A stretch of DNA of 6,905 bases from Atribacterota bacterium. Lineage in GTDB: Bacteria > Atribacterota > Phoenicimicrobiia > Phoenicimicrobiales > Phoenicimicrobiaceae. Shown piece after piece: positions 1 to 6,077 of the stretch; position 1 is the first letter of the stretch, and each line of letters starts with the position of its first letter. Below the pieces are notes generated by a model that worked only from the letters and a program-made list of their open reading frames with translations, ran no database searches and was not told the origin of the DNA. The stretch spans positions 1 to 6,905 of the forward strand of contig JAUVOA010000080.1 in assembly GCA_030599445.1 (NCBI GenBank). Direction: 5' to 3'. The position numbers and the translations under genes are program-made.

Positions 1-453
1 AAGCTCTCCCGGATAGTTGATTATTACTTCTTTATCATGAGCTTTTCTCTTTGGCCTTAAAAAATAAAAATTATTTCTTTTGGCCCGGTCGATGATGGTA
101 GGCAAAGATACCTTCTGACTATATTTTTGTTCTAAAAGATCTTTTAGGTAACTGTAGTTGTAATACTTAATTGGTACTTCTTTTGCTTTGATTAATTCTT
201 TTTCGATCTTTAGTTCTTTTACGATATTTTTCTCGATATCCGGATTTATTTTTCGATTAATTCTTCTTCTTTCATATAGGATAGAAAAACCATCTGGATC
301 TTTACGATATTTTGCTAGTAACTCAAAGAATCTTCTTCTTTTGATTCTGAGCATTTGCAAAATATAATCAAGCTTGATTTTTTTATCCAGATAACTTTTT
401 AAAAGTGATTTAACCTGGCTATCAGTAAAGTTTTTGTGTAATTGTTTAGACAT
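1..453 (-). CDS. Transposase with HTH and integrase-type N-terminal region (partial, 3' end missing)
   Basis: The reading frame is open from an ATG at 453-451 to the window edge, giving 151 residues that begin MSKQLHKNFTDSQVKSLLKS. The start is preceded by AGAGG about 9 nt upstream. The N-terminal part (about residues 8-55) looks like a helix-turn-helix recruiting domain, with the basic stretch RIKRRRFFELLAKY. A second basic helical region follows (about 105-140: LKDLLEQKYSQKVSLPTII, then RAKRNNFYFLRPKRKAHD). The visible end, KEVIINYPGEL, resembles the lead-in to the rve/DDE integrase core of transposases in which a segment of the type GELIQHD carries the first catalytic Asp. That Asp would lie just beyond the edge, so catalytic residues cannot be checked. 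The IS family is uncertain; IS21-, IS481- or IS1202-like elements are possible. The many Lys/Arg residues fit a DNA-binding protein. There is no sign of frameshift in the visible part. Confidence 0.65.
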   Translation of the reverse strand, partial: MSKQLHKNFTDSQVKSLLKSYLDKKIKLDYILQMLRIKRRRFFELLAKYRKDPDGFSILYERRRINRKINPDIEKNIVKELKIEKELIKAKEVPIKYYNYSYLKDLLEQKYSQKVSLPTIIDRAKRNNFYFLRPKRKAHDKEVIINYPGEL

Positions 454-517
454 AATTCAGAACCTCTTTTCTCTTTAAGATTTAGTTCTAGATTACATCT
501 TTTTTATTTCTTTTGTT

Positions 518-571
518 AGTGCACTTTTGAATTTTAAATTATCAAAAAACAGTGCACTTTTGATTTTTAAA
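518..571. repeat. Pair of 21-bp direct repeats in the IS terminal region
   Basis: Positions 518-538 and 551-571 match at 20 of 21 bases. Both start AGTGCACTTTTGA, which contains the palindrome GTGCAC, and both end in TTTTAAA. Their starts are 33 bp apart, roughly three helical turns. They lie between the transposase start and the presumed element end. Repeated subterminal transposase-binding sites are known for several IS groups, including IS21. That is the most likely role here, but it is inferred. Confidence 0.6.
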
Positions 572-590
572 ATGACATTTTAAATATTCT

Positions 591-632
591 TATGGCAATA
601 TTGCAAATATTGTTGTATAATAATATTGCAAA
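591..632 (+). promoter_or_regulatory. Candidate promoter and operator of the RpiR-type regulator gene
   Basis: Seen: a perfect -10 hexamer TATAAT at 616-621. The region 17 bp upstream (593-598, TGGCAA) is only a weak -35. A perfect 10-bp palindrome GCAATATTGC (595-604) covers that -35. The 11-mer AATATTGCAAA occurs twice (597-607 and 622-632), flanking the -10, with a related CAAATATTG (604-612) between. This is the arrangement expected for an autoregulated gene whose protein binds over its own promoter. No second copy of the palindrome was seen before tctC or before the PEP mutase gene, so these sites may serve only autoregulation, or another regulator. Confidence 0.45.
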
Positions 633-701
633 AAATCTTACATTATTAATGAGAGATTTATTTTCTAATAATTTGTTCAGGGAGGCTCTAAATAAATAGC
701 T

Positions 702-1583
702 ATGAATAAAAAAATAAAATCCTATAAAAATCTAATTGAATATTTAGAGATAAAGTTTGAAACATTTACTAATACTCAAAAAGATCTGACAAATTATTTA
801 ATATCTAATATAAACGATGTGGCTTTCCTTACAGCAGATGAAATTGCAGAAAAAGTAAATTCTACACCATCGTCTGTTATACGCTTTGCGAAACGGATTG
901 GTTATCGTGGGTATCCTGAATTACAGAAAGATTTACAAAATTTAATTATAGATAAGATAAGTGTTGTGGAGGAATTAGAAACTAATAAAAAATTCGATTC
1001 TTCCAAAGCAGAAACGGCAATTAAATTATCTTTAAAAAAGGATCTTTCCAATCTTAATAGCTTGATAAAGGAAATAAACGAAAATAGTATAATAAAATTT
1101 GTTAATATAATTATTTCTTCTCGAAAAAAATATATAATTGCCAGTCGAAGCGCATTATCATTGGGACATTTTTTCTTTTTTCAATTGAAAAAAATGATTT
1201 CTGACGTTTTTTTACTTAGCAATTTTGACGACGGTATCTTTGATATGCTTAGAGAGATAGGTCCCGAAGATGTTATCTTAGCAATTAGTTTTCCGCGTTT
1301 TACAAAATTAACCATAAACTTTGCCCAATATGCTAAAAAAGGAGGGGCAAAACTAATATCAGTCACTGATAAAAAAACGTCACCACTGTATAAAATATCA
1401 GATGTTTGTTTATTCTGTCCTTATGAAAGTTCTGCTTTTTTTAATTCCAATGTCGCAGCAATGGCTCTATTAAATGCCACATTAAGTGAAATGTTTAATC
1501 AAAAGCATAATTCAACAATTAGTAATTTAAAAAAAGAAGCAGCCATTCGCCTAAAACTTGATCTTTTAAGGTCAAAAGGATAA
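702..1583 (+). CDS. RpiR-family transcriptional regulator (HTH plus SIS domain)
   Basis: 293 residues, the usual length for the family. The N-terminal HTH_6/RpiR domain covers about residues 10-85. The recognition region LTADEIAEKVNSTPSSVIRF, then AKRIGYRGYPELQKDLQ (about 43-79), is a strong family signature. A linker leads to a C-terminal SIS (sugar isomerase-fold) domain at about 125-265, with KKYIIASRSALSLGHFF as the first strand and loop and VILAISFPRFTKL, GGAKLISVTDKKTSPLY as later elements. In this family the SIS domain binds a phosphorylated sugar or similar small ligand and changes DNA binding. ATG 702 is the first possible start, because an in-frame TAA lies at 693-695. The best Shine-Dalgarno (GGGAGG, 680-685) is 16 nt away, unusually far, so translation may be inefficient. 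It is followed in the same direction by the TTT transporter operon, its probable target. The SIS domain suggests a phosphorylated or anionic effector, but the ligand cannot be read from sequence. Confidence 0.9.
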   Translation: MNKKIKSYKNLIEYLEIKFETFTNTQKDLTNYLISNINDVAFLTADEIAEKVNSTPSSVIRFAKRIGYRGYPELQKDLQNLIIDKISVVEELETNKKFDSSKAETAIKLSLKKDLSNLNSLIKEINENSIIKFVNIIISSRKKYIIASRSALSLGHFFFFQLKKMISDVFLLSNFDDGIFDMLREIGPEDVILAISFPRFTKLTINFAQYAKKGGAKLISVTDKKTSPLYKISDVCLFCPYESSAFFNSNVAAMALLNATLSEMFNQKHNSTISNLKKEAAIRLKLDLLRSKG

Positions 1584-1596
1584 GAAACAGAAAATG

Positions 1597-1621
1597 AAAG
1601 TTATTTTTTAATATTAACTTT
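1597..1621 (+). terminator. Weak AT-rich hairpin just after the regulator gene
   Basis: AAAGTTA (1597-1603) pairs perfectly with TAACTTT (1615-1621) across an 11-nt AT-rich loop, beginning 14 nt after the regulator's stop codon. The stem has one G-C pair and there is no long T-run afterwards, so termination would be poor. It may allow partial readthrough into the transporter genes, or it may be chance in AT-rich DNA. Confidence 0.2.
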
Positions 1622-1677
1622 TGAGGGGAAGAGAAGCAAAATTAAAAAATTTAAGGAAAAACTAAAACAAGACAAAA

Positions 1678-1787
1678 GGGAGGTGAGAGAGTATGTAGAC
1701 CATTAGTCGAGGAAAAAGAAAAGTTTTCTTAACAGGAGGTTAGTCGAAAAGGGAAATTTTTCTTTTATTAGCGGGAGTTCTTAAGAA
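1678..1787 (+). promoter_or_regulatory. Leader and operator-like region of the tctCBA operon
   Basis: This is most of the 249-bp gap between the regulator and tctC. Seen: TTAGTCGA occurs twice (1703-1710 and 1740-1747), 37 bp apart. Each copy is followed by a purine-rich then T-rich dyad; the first is a perfect AAGAAAA/TTTTCTT inverted repeat at 1716-1730, the second is imperfect. A perfect 10-bp palindrome TTCTTAAGAA lies at 1778-1787. Two strong Shine-Dalgarno-like sequences (GGGAGGTG at 1678-1685 and AGGAGGT at 1734-1740) do not precede a normal gene; the first leads into ATG-TAG at 1693-1698. I found no convincing -35/-10 pair, so the promoter position is unknown. These sites are plausible targets for the upstream RpiR-type regulator, by position only. 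Confidence 0.35.
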
Positions 1788-1832
1788 ATAGCGAATCAAA
1801 TCTTTTTAAAAATTAATAAGGAGGAAAAGTTG

Positions 1833-2804
1833 ATGAAAAAAGTTATTTTGTTTGCGGTCATTTTACTTTTGGTTTTTGGAATCTCTAGTCTAGTTTTATC
1901 CGCAGATGAAAATTGGCCCACTAAACCTATTCGTTTGATACTTGGCAGCGGGGCAGGGGGATCGACAGATATGAGTACCCGACTCCTGGCCTCGATACTT
2001 GAGAAAGAGCTTGGCCAACCAATTATTTGTGAAAACAAATCGGGAGGGACCGGAACGGTAGCTGCAAGCATTGCAGCAACACAGGAACCCGATGGTTATC
2101 ACCTATTTACTCTCCAAACAGGACCAGCGTTCTTGGCTGCTCATACGCAAGATATACCTTTTGATCCACTAAAGGATTTTACGTTTATTTCCCGTTATGC
2201 TGTGTGGCAATATGGACTTGTAGTCCAGGCAGATTCTCCTTGGAACACTTTTCAGGATTTTTTAAAATTTGCAAAGGAAAACCCGGGGGAAATATCTTAT
2301 GGTCTTTCAGGAACAGGTAGTCCTCAACATCTGGTAATGGAGCGGTTAGGATTGTTGGAGGAGATCGAATGGAAAGCTATTCCCTTTAAGGGAAGTGCGG
2401 AATCTATACCCGCTTTGATGGGTGGTCATGTGAACGCAGAAGCTGGAGTTGCAAAATGGGCACCCCAAGTATTGTCTGGCGATCTCCGCTTATTAGTAGC
2501 TTTTGGTGCAGAGAGAATGAAAGAATTTCCCGAAGTCCCGACTTTAAAGGAGTTAGGTTATGATATAGTTGCACCTTCCCTTCTTAGTATCGCTGGACCG
2601 GCCGGTATACCTGAAGATATTGTGGAAAGATTGGACCAAGCTATTAAAAAAGCCGTGGAAGACCCTGAATTTATTAAGCTTATAGACAGATTAAGAATGA
2701 GGGTTGCTTATTTAGACCATGAGGAATTTGCCGAACATGTAAAGAAAGCTTATAAAGAACAGGGGGAGATAATCAAGAAGGCAGGCTTAGCCAAGGAGGA
2801 ATAA
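1833..2804 (+). CDS. tctC: TctC-family (Bug-type) solute-binding protein of a tripartite tricarboxylate transporter
   Basis: Extracytoplasmic receptor that captures the substrate, usually a carboxylate, for the TctA/TctB membrane complex. From ATG 1833 it has 323 residues, typical for the family. A TTG at 1830 would add one Met, but the ATG is better placed, 8 nt after AAGGAGG (1818-1824). Residues 1-24 are a signal peptide: MKK, a Leu/Val/Ile-rich core, then a cleavage site near VLSA. There is no lipobox Cys, so the mature protein should be soluble in a periplasm. Family motifs: KPIRLILGSGAGGSTD (31-46, ligand loop), ENKSGGTGTVAA (67-78), PDGYHL (86-91), then a C-terminal LGYDIVAPSLLSIAGPAGIP-type segment. 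The fold is the two-lobed Bug type. Its codons look richer in G and C than its neighbours'. The substrate is not predictable from the visible residues; an amidohydrolase downstream hints at an N-acyl amino acid or similar carboxylate. Confidence 0.92.
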   Translation: MKKVILFAVILLLVFGISSLVLSADENWPTKPIRLILGSGAGGSTDMSTRLLASILEKELGQPIICENKSGGTGTVAASIAATQEPDGYHLFTLQTGPAFLAAHTQDIPFDPLKDFTFISRYAVWQYGLVVQADSPWNTFQDFLKFAKENPGEISYGLSGTGSPQHLVMERLGLLEEIEWKAIPFKGSAESIPALMGGHVNAEAGVAKWAPQVLSGDLRLLVAFGAERMKEFPEVPTLKELGYDIVAPSLLSIAGPAGIPEDIVERLDQAIKKAVEDPEFIKLIDRLRMRVAYLDHEEFAEHVKKAYKEQGEIIKKAGLAKEE

Positions 2805-2822
2805 CTCTTTCCAAGGAAAAAA

Positions 2823-2857
2823 AAGAAGGGAAGCAGTAGGAAATTGCTTCCCTTCTT
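2823..2857 (-). terminator. Perfect 13-bp hairpin between tctC and tctB, with terminator polarity on the minus strand
   Basis: AAGAAGGGAAGCA (2823-2835) is exactly complementary to TGCTTCCCTTCTT (2845-2857), with a 9-nt loop. On the plus strand the stem is preceded by an A-run (2817-2824) and followed by AAATATTTAG, so it lacks the U-tract needed to terminate the operon transcript. On the minus strand the same hairpin is followed by eight T's, a standard intrinsic terminator. For the sense mRNA its probable role is to protect the 3' end of the tctC message, or to cause partial attenuation, so that binding protein is made in excess over the membrane subunits. It may also stop antisense transcription. 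Confidence 0.7.
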
Positions 2858-2883
2858 AAATATTTAGAGTTACAGGGAGAGAA

Positions 2884-3366
2884 ATGGTGAATGATGAGAA
2901 AAAAAAAGACATAAAAATAGGAATTATTTTATTAATTTTTTCTGTTATTAATTATAATATTATTATTCCTTACTATGTAAAAGGTCGTACACTTTCAGGC
3001 CTTTCCCCTATTTTTTTCCCAAAATTAGCAACAATTTTTTTGGGAATTTTCAGCTTAACCCTAATCTTATCTAGATGGTATTCCATTCGTAATAAGAAAG
3101 AAAAAGAGGATAACAAAGGGAAAAAGAAAGAGGTAGGAATTGTTAGTTACAGAAGTTATCGCGTATTAATTACTATAACCATTATGTCTATTTATCTTAT
3201 ACTTTTTAAACAGATTGGCTTTTTATGGGCGACTCCTCCTATGCTTGCTCTTTTGATGTTTTTTTTCGGAATGCCCAGTTTTAAACGTATATTATTTTTT
3301 TGTATCACAACTACGGTATTTTTATTTTTCTTATTTGAAAAGGGCTTAAAAATTCCATTGAATTAA
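2884..3366 (+). CDS. tctB: TctB-family small membrane subunit of the tripartite tricarboxylate transporter
   Basis: 160 residues, normal for TctB. Four hydrophobic segments are visible: about 10-31, 40-65, 92-115 (up to the GFLWATPP region) and 116-152. A highly charged cytoplasmic loop (about 68-88: RNKKEKEDNKGKKKEV) separates the two halves. The SPIFFPKLATIFLGIFSL segment (41-58) carries the FP motif usual in this family. The final FEKGLKIPLN matches the family's typical short polar tail. TctB has low sequence conservation, so position between tctC and tctA is a large part of the assignment. Start: ATG 2884 has GGGAG only 4 nt upstream; GTG 2887 is a possible alternative with better spacing. 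A run of nine A's covers codons 6-8. The 79-bp gap from tctC contains the hairpin; tctA follows within 15 bp, implying co-translation with it. Confidence 0.85.
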   Translation: MVNDEKKKDIKIGIILLIFSVINYNIIIPYYVKGRTLSGLSPIFFPKLATIFLGIFSLTLILSRWYSIRNKKEKEDNKGKKKEVGIVSYRSYRVLITITIMSIYLILFKQIGFLWATPPMLALLMFFFGMPSFKRILFFCITTTVFLFFLFEKGLKIPLN

Positions 3367-3381
3367 AGAGAGGTGCAGGAT

Positions 3382-4863
3382 TTGTTCCAAAATATATTAG
3401 AGGGTTTTCATTTAATGTTAACTTTAGGAAATCTTCTTGCAGTTATATTTGGTGTGATCTTTGGCGTATTTATGGGTGCCATACCCGGGTTAACTGCAAC
3501 TATGGGGATAGCTTTAATAATTCCTATGACTTATTTCTTAGATCCAGTTACAGCGTTTGCTATGCTTCTTGGAGCGTACAAGGGTGGTCTCTTCGGGGGA
3601 TCGATACCAGCCATACTTATAAATACCCCTGGCACGCCAGCGGCAGCAGCTACAGTTTTTGATGGATATCCTATGGCACAACAGGGTAAAGCGGGTAAGG
3701 CAATGGGCATAGCCTTATATTCTTCAGTAATAGCTGATGCTTTTACCACTATATGTTTAATATTTATTGCTGTTCAGCTAGCAAAAATTGCTTTGAAATT
3801 TGGCCCTCCTGAATATGCTACTTTAATAATTTTTTCTATGACAATAGTTGCAAGTGTTTCGGGTAAATCTTTAATAAAAGGATTACTGGCTGCTACAGTA
3901 GGATTTTTATTTGCTATTGTAGGATTAGATCCAATGCTGTCTACTCCACGATTCGTTTTCGGATCGGTTTATCTTTTCGACGGTATTTCGGTAATGGCAG
4001 TAATGATTGGCCTATTTGCGATTTCAGAAGTTCTTATTCAAGCTGAGCAAAAGGAAAAAAAATCAACTACTTATGTCCCAGTTTCCAAAGGTGGTGCTAC
4101 TTGGGAAGATCTAAAAAGTTGTTTGCCTACTATAGCCCGTGGAAGTTTAATAGGTCTTGCAATTGGTGCTATTCCCGGTATTGGGGGAACGGTATCTAGT
4201 TTTCTTAGTTATTCAGAGGCTCGGAGAGTTTCTAAACATCCTGAAAAATTTGGTACAGGAGTGATTCAAGGTGTTGCCGCTGCTGAATCCGGGAATAATG
4301 CTGTTTGTGGAGGGACCCTAATTCCGTTAATGGCCTTAGGTATTCCAGGAAATAGTACCACAGCAGTATTATTAGGAGCTTTTATGATTCATGGGCTGAG
4401 TCCCGGACCTGCACTATTCAAAGAACATTCTGCAACTGTATATGGAATTTTCGCAGGTTTAATTTTAGCTAACATAGTTTTGATGGTAATCGGAAGTCTA
4501 GCGATTAAAGTATTTTCTCCAGTTACAAAACTTCCTAAGTCTGTGGTTTTTCCAATAACGGCAATTTTATGTACCATGGGTGTCTATGGGTTCAATAGTA
4601 GTTATTTTGAACTTGGGTTAATGCTCCTTTTTGGAGTAATCGGATACTTGATGAGAAAATATGATTTTCCTTTAGCACCGCTTGTAATAGGTTTTGTTTT
4701 AGAACCTATCGGAGAAAGGGCGATAAGACAGAGCTTGATTTTGTCTGGGGGTAGTCCTCTTATTTTTGTAACCCGACCCATTTCTGCTTTTTTCCTTTTT
4801 TTGGCTGTTGTTTCTATTTTTATTTTATCTTCGGCAATTAAAAAGGCTAAATCATTAAATTAA
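3382..4863 (+). CDS. tctA: TctA-family large permease subunit of the tripartite tricarboxylate transporter
   Basis: About 493 residues with 10-12 membrane segments, full length for TctA, which forms the transport pathway and is thought to use an ion gradient. It shows the internal duplication of the family. The first copy is GAIPGLTATMGIALIIPMT followed by KGGLFGGSIPAILINTPGTP, with AAAATVFDGYP after it. The second is GAIPGIGGTVSSFLSYSEA followed by AAAESGNNAVCGGTLIPLM and then ALGIPGNSTTAVLLGAFM. Start choice: GTG 3373 gives three more residues but overlaps its own Shine-Dalgarno. TTG 3382 lies 8 nt after GAGG (3370-3373) and gives MFQNILEGF, which resembles the usual TctA N-terminus, so I prefer it. 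A non-ATG start would lower expression relative to the binding protein. No frameshift or missing motif is seen. Confidence 0.93.
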   Translation: MFQNILEGFHLMLTLGNLLAVIFGVIFGVFMGAIPGLTATMGIALIIPMTYFLDPVTAFAMLLGAYKGGLFGGSIPAILINTPGTPAAAATVFDGYPMAQQGKAGKAMGIALYSSVIADAFTTICLIFIAVQLAKIALKFGPPEYATLIIFSMTIVASVSGKSLIKGLLAATVGFLFAIVGLDPMLSTPRFVFGSVYLFDGISVMAVMIGLFAISEVLIQAEQKEKKSTTYVPVSKGGATWEDLKSCLPTIARGSLIGLAIGAIPGIGGTVSSFLSYSEARRVSKHPEKFGTGVIQGVAAAESGNNAVCGGTLIPLMALGIPGNSTTAVLLGAFMIHGLSPGPALFKEHSATVYGIFAGLILANIVLMVIGSLAIKVFSPVTKLPKSVVFPITAILCTMGVYGFNSSYFELGLMLLFGVIGYLMRKYDFPLAPLVIGFVLEPIGERAIRQSLILSGGSPLIFVTRPISAFFLFLAVVSIFILSSAIKKAKSLN

Positions 4864-4889
4864 AAGGAAAGAAAGGAATCTATTTTAAA

Positions 4890-6077
4890 GTGAGTAAAAA
4901 AATTTTTAATAAAGCAAGAGAGTTAAAAAAAGAATTAATTAAAATACGCCAGAATATTCACCAACACCCTGAACTAGCTTTTCAAGAGATTAGAACAACT
5001 ACCATTATTAAAGAGGAACTAAAAAAGTTAGGGATTACTTTAATACCTTTGAAATCTGAAACTGGTGTATATGGTCTTTTAAAAGGTGAAAAAAAATCAT
5101 CGAATGAAACCGTCACAGCTTTAAGAGCTGATATTGATGCCTTACCAATTCAAGAACAAAGTGGTGTGGAATATCAATCTGTAAATGAAGGGATAATGCA
5201 CGCTTGTGGGCATGATGGGCATATTGCTATATTGTTAGGTGTTGCCAAGGTGTTAAGTTCGATGAAAAGTGATTTTTCCGGAATAGTAAAATTTATTTTC
5301 CAACCAGCAGAAGAAGTGTTGGGAGGAGCTAAAATGATGGTTGAAGAAGGGGTTTTGGTAAATCCTTCAGTTAATACTATAGTAGCTCTACATTGCTATC
5401 CACTACTAGAGGTTGGAAAAATAGGAATATATGACGGAGTTTATATGGCTTCAGCCGATAAATTTACTATTAAAATTGTAGGTAAAGGCGCCCATGGAGC
5501 CTATCCTCATAAATCTGTTGACCCTATCGTAACCGCGGCTCAAGTGGTCATTGCTTTGCAAGAGATTATAAGTCGAGAGATAAACGCTTTAGACAAAGCA
5601 GTTATTTCTATCTGTGGTATAAAAGGCGGTAGAGCCTTTAATATTATTCCTGAAATAGTTACCTTGTTTGGTACAGTAAGATGTCATAACCCGGAATTAA
5701 GAAATGCTATAAAAGAAAAAATGGAAAGAATTATAAAAGGAGTTACTTCTGCTTATAAATGCAGTTATCACTTCGATTACGAGTTTTGTGTTTCCCAAGT
5801 GATAAATGCTCCAGAAATAAACGATTTAATTGCTAAAGCAGCTAAAGAAAGTTTAGGAGAAGTTAAAGTAGAAATTTTAGATTACCCAGCAATGGGCTCA
5901 GAAGATTTTTCTGTTTACTTAGAAAAAGTACCAAATGGCACTTTTTTTAGGTTAGGAATTACTGATCCAGGAAAAGACCCCCTAATTCCTCATAGTAGCC
6001 ATTTTAATTTTAATGATGAAGCTATTCCTTATGGAGTTGCTGTGTTAACTCAATTAATACTAGATTTAAATATTTGA
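4890..6077 (+). CDS. M20-family metal-dependent amidohydrolase (N-acyl amino acid / hippurate hydrolase type)
   Basis: 395 residues, standard for the M20D group (N-acyl-L-amino acid, hippurate and IAA-conjugate amidohydrolases; N-acetyldiaminopimelate deacetylase is a relative). It is cytoplasmic, as no signal peptide is seen. Visible motifs: HPELAFQE (26-33), RADIDALP (79-86), HACGHDGH (104-111), QPAEE (138-142), ALHCYP (166-171), GAHGAYPHKSVDPI (200-213) and AMGSEDF (334-340). The five expected metal ligands are Cys106, His108, Glu142, His168 and His371 (in the PHSSHF segment); Glu141 is the likely catalytic base and His202 sits in the dimerisation domain. All are present, so the enzyme should be active. 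The start is GTG with AAAGGAA about 12 nt upstream. The 26-bp gap after tctA suggests one operon. Inference: it hydrolyses an amide bond in the compound brought in by TctCBA. The exact substrate is not determinable. Confidence 0.9.
   Translation: MSKKIFNKARELKKELIKIRQNIHQHPELAFQEIRTTTIIKEELKKLGITLIPLKSETGVYGLLKGEKKSSNETVTALRADIDALPIQEQSGVEYQSVNEGIMHACGHDGHIAILLGVAKVLSSMKSDFSGIVKFIFQPAEEVLGGAKMMVEEGVLVNPSVNTIVALHCYPLLEVGKIGIYDGVYMASADKFTIKIVGKGAHGAYPHKSVDPIVTAAQVVIALQEIISREINALDKAVISICGIKGGRAFNIIPEIVTLFGTVRCHNPELRNAIKEKMERIIKGVTSAYKCSYHFDYEFCVSQVINAPEINDLIAKAAKESLGEVKVEILDYPAMGSEDFSVYLEKVPNGTFFRLGITDPGKDPLIPHSSHFNFNDEAIPYGVAVLTQLILDLNI

Larger units (their letters stand above)
1..577 (-). mobile_element. 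Insertion sequence, one end only (transposase gene plus terminal region)
   Basis: Seen: a minus-strand transposase-like gene runs off the left edge, and a 120-bp non-coding stretch lies upstream of its start with two near-identical repeats. I place the element's end near 577, because the minus strand reads TGTCATTTTAAA inward from there. A TG...CA terminus is usual for DDE/integrase-type elements. The other end lies outside the window, so neither the terminal inverted repeat nor a target duplication can be verified. Inference: the element sits directly upstream of the regulator gene, with its end about 18 bp from that gene's operator-like dyad. The boundary is approximate. Confidence 0.5.

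Noticed and set aside
518..571. Possible CRISPR repeats
   Set aside because: Only two copies, a 12-bp gap between them and location at an IS end; no array structure.
1181..1366. Minus-strand open frame of 61 codons inside the regulator gene
   Set aside because: Antisense to a well-recognised RpiR-family gene, no family resemblance and no convincing ribosome site.
1584..1832. Riboswitch or small RNA gene in the tctC leader
   Set aside because: I see short dyads and purine-rich runs but no recognisable riboswitch core or structured RNA; a covariance-model search would be needed to go further.
1796..2102. Two minus-strand open frames overlapping the start of tctC
   Set aside because: Both mirror the coding strand of a clear TctC gene; their translations look like reverse-strand artefacts.
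2823..2857. Operon-ending terminator on the plus strand
   Set aside because: The stem is strong, but no T-run follows it on the plus strand, and tctB/tctA follow in the canonical order, so full termination is unlikely.
3531..3749. Minus-strand open frame of 72 codons in tctA
   Set aside because: Lies opposite the most conserved TctA motif block; no independent support.
4389..4577. Minus-strand open frame of 62 codons in tctA
   Set aside because: Shadow of the tctA coding strand.
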